Positions 34,601 to 45,648 of a stretch of DNA of 64,000 bases are shown here, in pieces. Source of the DNA: Norana najaformis (Eukaryota; Annelida; Clitellata; Crassiclitellata; Hormogastridae). The DNA lies in assembly GCA_964023275.1 (NCBI GenBank), contig OZ029915.1:33707989-33771988 (forward strand), given 5' to 3'. A program made the position numbers and the translations under genes. Under the pieces are notes generated by a model, which saw only the letters and a list, made by a program, of their open reading frames with translations, was not told the origin of the DNA and made no database searches. Numbering within the stretch: the stretch's first letter is position 1; each line of letters opens with the position of its first letter.

Positions 34601-35871
34601 TCAATGTTTGTTCTTGTTGCTGTTCTTGTTGCTGTTCTTGTAGTCATTGTTACTCTCCTCATAATCATCATTATCGTTTAATATTGATGCTTTCATTAGA
34701 AAAGTGTGGCTTAAATTTAACAGTGTTATTCGAAGAGGAAAAGGGAAGGTAAGACGATGACGGATTTGCCCCTTATACATGTAATATCAAAAACGACACT
34801 GCTCGTCTCGTAGCAATATGCCTCAAAATGTCTCAACCATTTGCAGTCGGTGATGTATGGCAATTATTTTCCATTGCACTCATTGAACACCTGGTCACGT
34901 GTATTCTGGGAAATTCTCTACCAGAATGTGCTGGCTATGAGTTAAGAACTGCAGTCAGTTGTGGCAATCAGGCCACAGGGCTATGATGTAGACGTTTTAC
35001 AAACAACAATTTATTTCAATAAAACCTATATGATATGATAATCGCTGAATATTTAAGCTTGATATTTAAGCAGTTCTGTTCGTATTATAGTTTATTTATA
35101 ATATCTTAATGGTATGCTTGATTAATTGTGTACAGTATTGAATGGAGTTTCTGCCTAATCCTCCTGAAGTATGAAAAGCAATCAGTGAGACACTCTCGTT
35201 CAAAGAGACGCTTACGTTAGGCAAATGCTACATAATAAGTCAAAATGTAGGCTGGTGTGGAGATGTTTTCCACGCTGGTACGGAGGAAGTGTACGGCAAC
35301 TTATAAGCTGCAGACAAAATAACAGATGACTAACGATGCGCAACCTTTAACGAGGAGTGATGAAGCAGCTTTTCGCATTTACACAAACTGAGGAAATTGG
35401 TATCGTTGTTGGTCTCCCGTTGAGATCCAAGGATTGTGAGTCGTGTGACATGACAAATGTGACATGACCACATAAGACAAGGTTGACCCGTTGTTAGATT
35501 ACGTGTGTCTTGCTTGCGCTTCGCCTGAAATAACTTTCAACTGAAGGACCACGCCTCTGCGGACGGTTGTTGAAAGAAACGCGTTGTGGCTGAGCGATTT
35601 CTTCACCTTCTGGCAATTAAACACGTACGAATACAATTCCACAATTTCTCAAGTCAGATAGGCTGTCTTTTATGTTAAATGATAGCATAGGTAAATCGAA
35701 CAACCAAGCATAAATCTATGCACGATCTAATCTAAAGACTTCTTTAGTGCCGTTAGCACAATGCCCAAGGCTTCAGCCGATGATCGTTTCAAGTAAAATC
35801 ACAATCAAAAATCATAATCCGTTTGAGAAGCCGAGTCAAATTCCGGTAGGTGAGAGAAATCAGCAGCCAGA
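31648..35871. other. Unassigned intergenic region
   Basis: Contains a TA-rich stretch (31840-31920). A frame open from 32024 to 32416 with a hydrophobic start lacks a usable acceptor. A short frame lies at 33023-33250. A CTGTTCTTG-type triplet repeat at 34604-34640 is followed by an Ile/Val-rich frame. No gene is supported. A candidate poly(A) signal for the upstream gene is at 32607. Confidence 0.4.
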
Positions 35872-36094
35872 CTACGGTGGGTAAACAAAGTGAAAAAGAT
35901 GCGTCTTTAGTTTAGACCTGAATGACACCAAAGCATTGACAGAACGAACTGAACTGGGCGGTGAATTCCAAAGCTTTGGACCAGCCACAGAGAAGACCCG
36001 ATAGGCCAGTTCGGGCACGGTGCACCCGACAGTGTTGGGCTCTCGGGCCTTCTCGGTAGCTTCGCATTCTGGTGTCGTCACTTACTAAAAACAA
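35872..36094 (-). pseudogene. LINE 3' coding end (minus strand)
   Basis: The minus strand encodes FSVAGPKLWNSPPSSVRSVN and SFRSKLKTHLF, the conserved extreme C terminus of CR1/Jockey-type RT polyproteins (AGPxLWNSLP...FKxxLKTHLF). The upstream part is missing or out of frame. Confidence 0.8.
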
Positions 36095-37724
36095 ATGAAA
36101 CTTTTAGGTCTGCACGATAACTGAAGTCATCTACCTCATCCAACTCTGGATGCAGTAAAACTCTGATTTTGCTAAGCTTTAGCTGCACCTAGCGAAGGCA
36201 ACGGTCAACTTAGGCGGAAATGAACAGCTTTCAACAGCTGCTGGCATCTAGCGAACGAAGTCAACAGCGCTTCTGAGAGGCTCAGAGTGTTCCGAAACAT
36301 GCTCCAAGGTACCGGAATTTTCATCTTGAGCGCCAAAATGGCTGAGCAATATTCGATTTCATACTAATGCAACAAATATTGAAAATTTGACAATTTCTTT
36401 ATATATGTGAAATTTCTGTGTAAAATAGTAATTGTTTACGTGAACAGAATAGTCTACACGGTTGTCTAAATTTCATAAAGTAGTTTCTTTTCATTTTGTT
36501 GCTGTTCGCTCTTTCTGTTCATCCTGTGTTCTCGAATTCTATTCGGCTCCTCAATCGCTACCTGAGAGGTTTCGCTAGATGCCAGCGCTATATAACGCTC
36601 TGCAGCGATTAAGCATCGATCGTCATATTGGCCTACTACTGCTTTACAAGTCACGATTTTACATCACGCGCAGTGGTCTCATCCGTGCTCTGCTTCATCG
36701 TAATACGCCAGCATCTCTTCTCTAATTAGCGATATTTCTAAAGGTCTTTCCCTTGAAACCAAAACACTGGTCCCCTTTCAAATATTCTCACTCGTCTTCC
36801 TCCACTTGTCTCCGTCGTGGGAATGCTTTGAATTTCACTGTTGTTCCTGCGTTCAAATACCACTCCGTAGGTTCAAGAAATCAGTGCTGAACAGCTGTGG
36901 AGTCGAGCAACGAAGGATTGAGGACAGTTGCTGTTTGCTGAACTGCTGTCTTCAGCCAAAAGGTCTAATCGCCCCAGGAGCGATGCATTGTGTACCCGAT
37001 GACGGGGTATGTGAATCATTAGCTGAATTGAATAACACTGGCATGCTTGAAATTCTGATTAGAGATCGAAGCCGAGATCGATGCGTAACCTATTCGAATC
37101 TGTGCCATGGCTTTCTTTAAGCAGTCAGCTGAGACGAAACTCCGACCGACAGGCGGCGCTCGCGCAGGGCGCCAGATGTTGTGGTCACGCTTCACTTGAA
37201 TCGCGTTCAGTCGATACTCGACGCAGTGAACAGGACTCGGTTTAGAGAAGAACGCACGAATGGAGTTGAATGCAAACAAAGGCAGCACTGGATTGGAAAT
37301 TTGGGTAAACACAGTTGTCCTGAATTCGGTGCCATATTGTCACAGATATTGCCACTAAAGTGACCTCCTTCTGCCCCGCACCAGTTTGTTCGTAGCTTCA
37401 CAGCCATTAGCAGTTGTTTTCATTGGTTCCTGTGACGAATTGAAGAGTCGAATATCAATGAACTCTTCGACGCACGCACAGACATACGAACAATCGAGGG
37501 CATCGATTGGACAACACAGCAAGAGGAGTGGCTGCTTTAGACTTTTCCCAACATGTAGGTCATCAGTCTTTGGTCCTTTTATGACTTTGGTCCTCTTAAA
37601 TCTAGGCCGAGAAACAGCCGATACCTAGAACTTGGACTGAATACTTGAGGATTCTAAGACATCAGCTGACATCGAATATGAACTGTGCTTTACGGCCAGA
37701 TCAATAGTAGAATTTCTTGCCTCT
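36095..37724. other. Unassigned; one small Kozak-context frame
   Basis: At 37107-37199 (plus) a GCCATGG start opens a 30-codon frame (MAFFKQSAETKLRPTGG...) ending in TGA. It may be the start of a spliced gene or chance. Other frames here lack domains. Confidence 0.25.
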
Positions 37725-38215
37725 CCGTCTGTCTTTGTCTATCTGCCAGTCTATCTCTCTGTCATTATGTCTGTCTGTTGGTGTTTTTATCTGTCTATGC
37801 GTCTGTCATTCTGGCTGTTTCTGTTTGTCTTGTCTGTCTGCATGTTTTTGGTGTCTGCCTGTATGTTTGTTTGTTTACTGTCAGCCTATGTGTTTATGTC
37901 AGTTTGACTGTCACTGTTGCATTCAGTGTGTCACTGTGTTTCTATCTCTTTCTACAGATCTCCTTCAATGTGTTCTGTCTGTGCCTTTTAATTTGCACTG
38001 ATACTAAACCAGAGATAAGACACAATAAAACAGAGATGATTAGCTCAGTCTGTCTATGTATCTGTCTGTCTGTCTGTCTGTAAGGACTTTTGGCTTCTTG
38101 TGTCACTGTGTTTCTACCTCTTCTGCTCTGTTTTATTGTATCTTGTTTCTTAACTTGCACTGAGGTCATTAAGCACGGATAAGATACGATGAAACAGAGA
38201 TGATTAGCTCAGTCA
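37725..38215. repeat. TCTG microsatellite and a ~165-bp tandem duplication
   Basis: (TCTG)n-rich DNA from 37725 to 38085. Within it, a diverged duplication pairs GTGTCACTGTGTTTCT at 37927 with the same word near 38100, and GAAACAGAGATGATTAGCTC-type words at about 38030 and 38192. The two halves are 164-172 bp apart. Confidence 0.7.
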
Positions 38216-39591
38216 GTCCCCGACGAAAACAAGACTCCTCGCAGTAGCAGCTAACTGAATTACTCTAGCGTCTGTATGTCGTAAGTCAATCTTTCTTCTG
38301 CTCGTATGTCTTTCAATGCCAATAGAACCAGGTGAGCTACTCTACTGACTGCGTTGGCTTCACTATGGCATTCATTCCCGGCTAGGTTCTGATCTAATTC
38401 AGACGGGTCTGTCTGCATTATGGGAGGCAAGGCGATCCATATTAAAAATACAGGCTTTCCTGTGAAGCACATAAAATACCAAACCTTAAGTGCTTAAAAT
38501 GATTCTGATGGAACGCCACATTACTCATAATTAAATAATGGACAGCTGAGCAAGAGATATGGATTCCTGGATTCTAAATTAGTCGGAATTGATTGCAGTA
38601 TCGACATCTGTAGATCGATAACTGAAGCGGTAAGTGATGGATGAATGGGCATTCGAATGACACTAGAATGACGATCCTAAGCGAATCCAATGTACCTCGC
38701 AGTTTTGAGGGTCAATGAAAATTAAGGGTCGAGGAGGAGGATTAACAGTAAAGGATTAACCGTATGCAAAACTATGCAAAACTAATTGACCGATTATGAT
38801 AATTTTTGCGATTGAGTTGACAAATTATTTTAGGCGGGTTTTACTTCCAGTTTCAGACAGTGGCGGCGCTTTGGTTTGAAAGATGGGTCAATGACATCGG
38901 CAGATTGTCAGAGGACATGGCCCCCACTCGATTAGCGTTAGATGTGGGTGTGTGAAGGATGATTCGATACACCACCCAGGAAAACTGAGACGAGATAAAG
39001 GTCATCAGACAATTTGGTGACTTTTAAACACAATCGGCGACGACTAAAATGATAGTCGGAAATTTTTGCAACATAGAGGATGGACTTTCTTACTTGCCTC
39101 CTCCGCCATTCAATATACGTCCATCAGTGTTCGCCCCATTATAAAAGCCGTGCCGACTCCCTTAGATTGGGGAACACTTCCAAACATGGTATGTCTTTTT
39201 CAGTGGCAGTTAAGTGCTTTAACTTCTTTGAACCCGTAAAGCTTTATGTGAACAACAAACATGTCACTATTATTGTTCCTTAGTGTCTGTTTTAGTTAGA
39301 CATAACCGGCGCATAATAAAAGGGATCTTAACTCTCATAAAATTATTATTGCTACCCATCACGATTCACAAATTGTTTATTTTGTAATGTGCATTTTAAG
39401 GCTCGTATTAATTTAAAGGTTGTTGCCTGCTCTAGTGCAATTCTATTGGCAGTAAAAATGATGACATACGAGAAATTTTTAATGCCCAAATAAGTGCTCA
39501 CAAGCATGAATTCCTTGTGAATTTCATAAGTATTTATGAATGCCACATAAACTTGTAATGTAATCAGCATATTTTATGCTTAGTAGATATA
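38216..39591. other. Unassigned sequence
   Basis: The minus frame 38260-38472 has mixed composition (LAGNECHSEANAVSRVAHLV) but no recognised domain or splice context. The rest shows no signal. Confidence 0.3.
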
Positions 39592-39765
39592 TTAACCTAC
39601 ATTTAAGTCCCTATCATGCATAATTTTCTTAAATGACTCCGTGACATCGGCGGGGCCATACCAATTTCCGCCCTTGGGGCGATTATAGTAGGGCATCAGC
39701 TGGGTTTCAAGAGGTACGAACGCATTCCCTGGATTCGGTAAGTAAAGTTTTTCAACAGGTACAAG
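39592..39765 (-). CDS. Terminal coding exon of an unrecognised gene
   Basis: Read on the minus strand, a good acceptor (GTTTCTGCATCATCTTGTAG) leads into 57 codons and a TAA stop. The product starts LVPVEKLYLPNPGNAFVPL, continues MPYYNRPKGGNWYGPADVTE, and ends FKKIMHDRDLNVG. Composition is balanced, with Pro/Gly/Tyr/Trp/Asn motifs, unlike the low-complexity frames around it. The plus strand is also open over part of this stretch, but it has an immediate upstream stop and no acceptor. I do not recognise the family. Upstream exons (higher coordinates) were not found. Confidence 0.5.
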   Translation of the reverse strand, partial: LVPVEKLYLPNPGNAFVPLETQLMPYYNRPKGGNWYGPADVTESFKKIMHDRDLNVG

Positions 39766-40660
39766 CTACAAGATGATGCAGAAACTGAAACCCTAACCCT
39801 AACTCTTACTTTTAATGTAGCAGATTAGGGCTACTTAGTAAGCGTTAGTAATAGCAACTTAATCAGGCCTATAGGTATTTCAATCCGTTGACGAGTAAAT
39901 TTAGTATATGAGTCATTTTCTTAAAAGCTAGCAGTGGGTAAGATATGTTAGAGTTGTTGATTCTTTAAATAATACTGTACTACATAGATAAAAATCTGTT
40001 AATGAAGAGCTCAGTTACAATTTCATTGGGTTGCGAGATCGAAGCCAAGGTTTCCTATGAATCTTTGTGTTCAGTTACTGACTTTTCAACATCCGTGGAT
40101 TGATTCCTGCGGACGCCCATGGGCGATAGTTGATAACAATATGGTATACAGGTCTATATTTTGTTACAGCAAGGTGAATGGAGATTTATTCCTAATGTGC
40201 TGTTATTCGTAGAGCAAAAGCATTTTACTGTACATGCAGGAACGCCTGAATAGGTTATTTTACAGCTGATTTAGATATAGCTGTACAAAGGCAGAGGTAA
40301 CAAACGTGTTGGCCTGCGTGTCACAGAAGCGTTGCGACGGTTTTGATTGATCAGTTCGATGAAAATCAAGCATGATCAAAGTAAAATTCAAAAAGAGAAG
40401 TGCCTGCCATTTTAAATGCAGGTCATAAATGAATGAACAGTGTCAAAGACTTGATGAAGAGGAGCAGTTCTTTAGGCTAACCTCGAGAGGCAGTCATGGG
40501 TATGAAATGTTCTCGACTTTACTTTTCTTAGCCTCAGCATATGCAGGTGGATGGCCAGTCCTGTCCCTCGTCACTTGATCTTCGCACCGACAGTGCAGTC
40601 GGAGTACTCATTTATAGCTGCGTTCGTTAGGGGGTGCAGGTTAAAAAGAATCCTTGAAAC
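39766..40660. other. Unassigned sequence
   Basis: A short CCCTAACCCTAAC word lies near 39790. At 40507-40546 a plus-strand ATG opens a signal-peptide-like 13-residue stretch (MFSTLLFLASAYA) ending at a possible donor, without a partner exon. Confidence 0.3.
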
Positions 40661-40740
40661 ATCTTTATGCCCTGGTGGGCATTTGAAGCCCTGGCTTCCA
40701 GCCTGTCAGTCTAGCACGATGACCACCAGACTACCGTGCA
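40661..40740 (-). repeat. tRNA-derived SINE head, minus strand
   Basis: On the minus strand TGCACGGTAGTCTGGTGGTC (A-box region) precedes GGGCTTCAAATGCCC (B-box-like) at tRNA-like spacing. Confidence 0.5.
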
Positions 40741-41210
40741 AATCTTCAAACAGCTTCGCATCGAAGTCTTGAGCTAAAGCACAAATACATTGCCGTGGAA
40801 ATGAGTAAATTCGCCGATAAATCGCGACAACTATGCAACCGAACGACAACGTTGCCACCGAAAGGCAACGAGGCAACGGTGAACTGATATCGAGCGGGAC
40901 GCATGCAATAAATAGAGAAGAGATAGGAAGGGGTGTCAGCTAGTTGGGTGGGAGTGGAGGGTCTCTTCGTCTGCGTCCTTAATTACGTCTGTGTCAGTCG
41001 ATGGCAGTGGAGCAGAAGCTGGTGATAGCCCATCGGCCTTGACTGACTGACACAAAGGCCAACCATCCATCATTCATCCCTCTTGGATTGGACCAAGATG
41101 AACTTTCGACAAGTCCAGGAGGCATTCCCTCCTTCGAAATCAATTCAATACAGTGTCACAATCTTGTAAAAAAGGTTTTTCTCCGATAGGGGACCCGTGT
41201 CTCTATTCTA

Positions 41211-41222
41211 CCCCCCCCCCCC
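41211..41222. repeat. Poly(C) run of 12
   Basis: A homopolymer within a C-rich stretch (41195-41280). Confidence 0.9.
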
Positions 41223-41386
41223 TCTGCTAGTTCCCTCGCCTTTGCTACGCCCGCCCAATTCTACCCCCTCTCCCGACGATGTCTGATTTGGAATGCACGT
41301 CTCTGATGCAGGCGAATCATTGTTAAGCCGATCTGTGACCGAAACTCGTTGTAAATCGAGGCCTAAGACAAGCTAGCCTTAATCTA

Positions 41387-41700
41387 GATCCAGAAATCAA
41401 TTATCCTCTGGTCTTTGGTCAAAAAGAGAAGAAAACTGCGCCAAAATTCAGGTCCAGGATTCAGTTTTCTCTCGGTTTGCAGACCAGAGAGGAAGAAAAC
41501 GCAGCTACAATTCATGGCCAAAAATGCGGTTTTCTTCTGTTCGATAGATCAAAAAAGAACGAAACTTCACCTGCGTTTAGGTCCAGAAATCAATTTTCCG
41601 TTTGATTCTGCTCCATTAAGAAATTCGTATCCAAATTCAGGTCCATGGCGCAATTTTTTGGTCCAAATATACAAACATTTGCCAAATAAGTCACATCCAG
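41387..41700. repeat. Five-unit ~64-bp tandem repeat
   Basis: Units of about 65, 64, 65, 60 and 60 bp begin with GTCCAGAAATCAATTTTC-like words and end in AAATTCAG-like words (starts near 41387, 41452, 41516, 41581 and 41641). They are well diverged, so this is an old minisatellite. A further 17-bp AGTCACATCCAGTAA duplication follows to about 41720. Confidence 0.7.
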
Positions 41701-41949
41701 TAAAAAGTCACATCCAGTAATACATTTTCAGTTGAGCACTTGGTCTGTAACTGGTCAGCGATGACCGAACGCTGACTGGTAAGAAGACGAAGAAGTGGCG
41801 AAGATATGAGATGGAGAGACTCAACGGGAGCCAATTCCGTCGGCGCTATATAAATTAACCTAATATCAGTTATAAAGCAAACATAGTTAATTCGGTGGTT
41901 GCCTGAAAACTCTGCGACAATTCTCCGCTGCGGTAGAGGCTCAAATTTC

Positions 41950-42640
41950 AAGTTGAAATTGTTATGCAGATGATGATTTTTGACAACGACAAACGACTAC
42001 TACTACAACGATGATGATAAGGATGCTGACGATCTCCCTGATAATAACGATGAGAAGTACGAACTGGCGAAAAACAAGAAAAATGAAGGAGAAGCACGAC
42101 TATAGGGATAAAGTAGATGATAGAGAGTAGATATGGAAAACAATTGGAGAAAAGGTAAAGAAGAGGAGAAGGAGAATAACAACGAAGAGAATTAGAAAGG
42201 CAACAAAGAAATAGGAGAATAGCGAAAAGAATTAGGAAAACAACGAAGGTCTGAAAATAAAGTTTAAACAGAAAATGAAAAGAAAGGCAATGAGACTGTC
42301 GAAAGAGCAGGAAGACCGATGCCATGAAAGAAACAGAATTTGAAAACGGTAGAAGAGGAAAGACAGAATTAGGAAGCTGTAGAGCAACTGGATGGAATAA
42401 GGATGATGGAATTTGAATCATGGAAGGAAGACAACGAAGTACAGGAATGTTACAGTGAGGTAGACCTACAACGGCAGCGCTGAAGGAATAGCAAAGAAAG
42501 AGGCGAGAAAATATAATGGAATGGGATAGAGAAAGAAACTGACAGGCAAACAGACAGCAAGACAGACAGACAGAAAGCAGAAAGGGATGACGGACGGACA
42601 GACAGACATCAAACAGACAATTAGAAATAGCTGCATGAAG
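41950..42640. repeat. Purine-rich region with (CAGA)n
   Basis: The plus strand is rich in A and G (GGAGAATAGCGAAAAG-like words), and a (CAGA)n run lies at about 42535-42610. The 234-codon minus frame is a composition artefact. A second CAGA-type run lies at about 42835-42960. Confidence 0.6.
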
Positions 42641-43083
42641 AAGCCAAAGCAAACACAGCGAGAACTAAATCGAATATTGAACGCGTTTAGCAAGTACACT
42701 CAAATTAGAATTCAGTAAGATCGATACCACAGTAGAACACGACGGATTTTATTAGAGCCTATAAAACAACAGGAAAAAATTACCCGAGAAAGGCACATTA
42801 GAACATGCGAGAAGCAATCCCCGGTTGAATCGTGCAAACATAAATATACACAGTCAGACAGAGAGACATACAGTCAGACGGAAAATCAATCGGACAGACA
42901 GAAGGGTAGACATACAGAGAGGTAGGCAGCCAGACGGAGAGGTAGGTCACGGACAAGCCAACCGATATGCAGGTATGCAGAAAGAGCAGAAAAAGAGGAA
43001 TCAGTCTTTCTGCAAATTAGCAAGTTAGCATGCCCGTGAATATCTCCAGTCAGATTGACGGCGTGTTAGTCTGATAAACAATC

Positions 43084-43145
43084 CGTTACCCAGCGGTATA
43101 TCCGACTGTCTATCCATCCTATAGGCTAATATACCGCTGGGTAAC
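43084..43145. repeat. Perfect 17-bp inverted repeat
   Basis: GTTACCCAGCGGTATAT at 43085-43101 and its exact reverse complement at 43129-43145 surround a 27-nt loop. No gene is adjacent within 900 bp. Confidence 0.9.
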
Positions 43146-43958
43146 TGAGCGAGATTTTAGACGCCATGTAAATGACGTCCCTGTCTGAGAACAGTCATAG
43201 AAATACTTTTTTATTTATGTAAAAATGAGCTATATGAATTGTTCTAATTTTACGACTGGCTGTTGTGTTCGCATGGTTTATTTATTCCGTGATGTTAATA
43301 GTAGTGTTGAGTGGCTTTTCTAGGACCTGTCTTTCTCTGTATCCGTTCGACCAACCTGTCAATTTCTCATAGACTAACTCGAAATGGCTGTCAGTCGATC
43401 TCAGGCGAAGTATCACTCTATCAAGGCCAGCCTTTCGGCTCCATGCTTGCCCTGTTTGTTTCTGTATATGCTTCCGTTTTAATCTCTCCATCTTCCTCTG
43501 TTTTTGCCTTTTTATGTCTGATTGTCTGTCTGTCTGTCCGTAAGTCCGTCTGTCTTTGTTTTATTTAGTGTTTTGCTGAATTAATCTGTCCTTTCTTTCA
43601 CTTGCTTTTTCATCCATTAATAAATCTTGCACCAACCTTTGTTTTACTAACTTACACAACAGTTATAGTTATTCTGCAAGGGAACAATAGTAAAACTGCT
43701 TTAAAGGAGATGGGCCAGTAGATGACTCAGAACTTAAACAGTTTTAAAGATATCACCGGGGTTGGCTAATGTCTAGCTTACCTTGAAGGAACCAATGCAA
43801 GTTATTCCAAAAATACTTTTAAATAGTTTTTCACAAAACGAGCTTTGAAATCAATTGGTACTCGATAGTAAAAAGATGGTCGCATGGGAATGTTTAAACG
43901 TCGTTTTCGTCGTTTCGTCAAAGTAAACTTCGTTAGTTTTTTAGCATTGTCGTCATAA

Positions 43959-44102
43959 TGACGTCATTTCATGCGACACCGATTCAAATGACGTCTACAA
44001 CTCATTTCATCAGCTCATCTAAGGCTGTTTAATATACGATCACTTTATTATGTGACGTCACATCCTGTAATTTTCACATGGTGGGACGTCCTACTGACGT
44101 CC
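43959..44102. promoter_or_regulatory. Cluster of CRE-like GACGTC motifs 3' of the GPCR
   Basis: Full TGACGTCA palindromes occur at 43959-43966 and 44053-44060. GACGTC half-matches lie near 43990, 44085 and 44096. TGACGTCA is the canonical CREB/ATF site. The cluster lies 20-165 bp beyond the receptor stop codon. Function is inferred from motif alone. Confidence 0.45.
44044..44049 (-). promoter_or_regulatory. Candidate poly(A) signal for the GPCR
   Basis: AATAAA on the minus strand, about 75 bp after the receptor stop codon. Confidence 0.35.
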
Positions 44103-44121
44103 ATTGAGTCAACTGCTGTTT

Positions 44122-45648
44122 CTATGACGCAGTTCTTCTAGATCCTGTTAAAGAAACTGAAGCGTTCAGGACTTTGCTGGGGAATGATTGCCGGTTGCGG
44201 TAACTTCCAAACAGAATCTTCCGGAACGCGGAGCGGAAGTCCGGATTAAAGATGGTGTAAATGACCGGATTAAGAAGACTGTTGAAGTATCCGAGCCAGC
44301 CAATCACGCTGACTAGGAGGCGTGGCATGGGACACGCGGAGCCACAAAACGGACCAATCAGAGCGAGAATGAAGAAAGGCAGCCAACAGACTACGAATGA
44401 CCCAGTTATGATGGCCAGTGTCCGAGCAGCCTTGCGTTCTCGCGCCTGTTCTCTCTTCTCTCGAATCTTGCGTTCGGCGGACCGGAAGGACGTCTCCAGC
44501 TGCGGTGCATTCTGGTCGTCGTTTTCCGTCCAGTGACTTCCGTGGAAATCGTAGGCGAGTGGACTACACGAAGAAGCCGTGATGAGTGATGTCATGACAG
44601 AGATGTTGCTACCGTTGGCGTCTGCGTCCGTTCCTTCCGGCTTTCCCTTTCCCTCTCCTCGTCTTCCAGCTTCCTTCCGAGGACCGATGGCGGACGGCAG
44701 TGGAGGCGTCGCTGTGCCGTTGGTAGGAGACGTCTTTAGAACGAAGGAGGGCGTCGAAGGGGACTCCACGGCCGGAGGGGTAGAACAGGAGCTGAGTTTA
44801 GACCGATCTCTGGCGTTTAGACCCTTCTTGACGATAACCGAAGACGATGTCGACGATTCCTGCGTTCGGAAGTGCTTCTTCCGTATACGCCCCCTGGCGG
44901 CGCGGTAGACGTTCAGGTAGATGATCAGCATGATGACGAGCGGGATATAGAAGGCCCCGACCGTCGAGTAGACCGTGTAGCCCCAGTCCTGGCTGATGAG
45001 GCACTCGCCCCTGTCGTCCGGGTTGTTCGATGGGTCCCTCCAGCCGAACAGAGGAGGGATAGAGATTATCGTCGAGATGCCCCAGCTCAGTCCGATCATG
45101 ATGATGATGAGTTTGACGGGGCGGTTGTGGATGTAGTCGACCCTCGTCACGGCCCAGTAACGATCGACGGAGATGGCGACGAGATGCAGGATGGATGACG
45201 TGCAGCAGAGCACGTCAGACGATATGAACATGTCGCACACTTCCTTTCCCAGAAACCAGTGCGAGCTGACTTCCTTGACGGCCGCCAGGGGCATGACTAA
45301 GATGGCGACCATGAGGTCAGCCACGGCCAACGAAGAGATCAGGTAATTGGCGACGTTCTGAAGGTTCCTTTCCAAGACAATGGCCGCGATGACGAAGACA
45401 TTGCCGATGATTGTTGCCAGGATGATGACGCCTAGAATGCTGCACGTGAAGATCGTGTGTATCAGATTCAACGTCTCGTTTCCGTTCACGTCATAGCCCT
45501 TTGCTGACGTCACGGGGCTGTTTGAGTCGTTTCTGACGTCATAACCGCTTGTCTTGTTTTCGTTTATGACGTCAGCGAATATTCGATTTTGATTCGACTC
45601 GTGATAGTTGGAAAAGAAGGGATCGTATGACGCGTTAGTAAGTTCCAT
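44122..45648 (-). CDS. 5-HT1-class serotonin receptor-like GPCR, intronless
   Basis: A 508-residue rhodopsin-family amine receptor at the plasma membrane, probably Gi-coupled like other 5-HT1 receptors (family knowledge). The start is the first in-frame ATG, in GCTCGCCATGG context; a stop lies upstream in frame. N-glycosylation sites are at N5, N31 and N57. TM landmarks: N83 (1.50), D111 (2.50), C138 with C216 (disulphide), D145 (3.32, amine counter-ion), DRY 162-164, W189 (4.50), S228/T229/A232 (5.42/5.43/5.46, the 5-HT1A pattern), P236 (5.50), E404 (6.30), CWLPFF 421-426, W451 and Y454 (7.40/7.43), NPVIY 460-464. Loop 3 is long (about 150 residues) and Ser/Pro-rich. The tail lacks the usual palmitoylation cysteine. 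An octopamine or dopamine ligand is less likely. Confidence 0.93.
   Translation of the reverse strand: MELTNASYDPFFSNYHESNQNRIFADVINENKTSGYDVRNDSNSPVTSAKGYDVNGNETLNLIHTIFTCSILGVIILATIIGNVFVIAAIVLERNLQNVANYLISSLAVADLMVAILVMPLAAVKEVSSHWFLGKEVCDMFISSDVLCCTSSILHLVAISVDRYWAVTRVDYIHNRPVKLIIIMIGLSWGISTIISIPPLFGWRDPSNNPDDRGECLISQDWGYTVYSTVGAFYIPLVIMLIIYLNVYRAARGRIRKKHFRTQESSTSSSVIVKKGLNARDRSKLSSCSTPPAVESPSTPSFVLKTSPTNGTATPPLPSAIGPRKEAGRRGEGKGKPEGTDADANGSNISVMTSLITASSCSPLAYDFHGSHWTENDDQNAPQLETSFRSAERKIREKREQARERKAARTLAIITGSFVVCWLPFFILALIGPFCGSACPMPRLLVSVIGWLGYFNSLLNPVIYTIFNPDFRSAFRKILFGSYRNRQSFPSKVLNASVSLTGSRRTAS

Noticed and set aside
39610-39737. Plus-strand hydrophobic exon ending at a GTAAGT donor
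   Set aside because: Preceded directly by a TGA and without an AG acceptor; the minus-strand reading with acceptor and stop is better.
40507-40546. Signal-peptide first exon (MFSTLLFLASAYA)
   Set aside because: Only 13 residues, no promoter evidence and no partner exon downstream.
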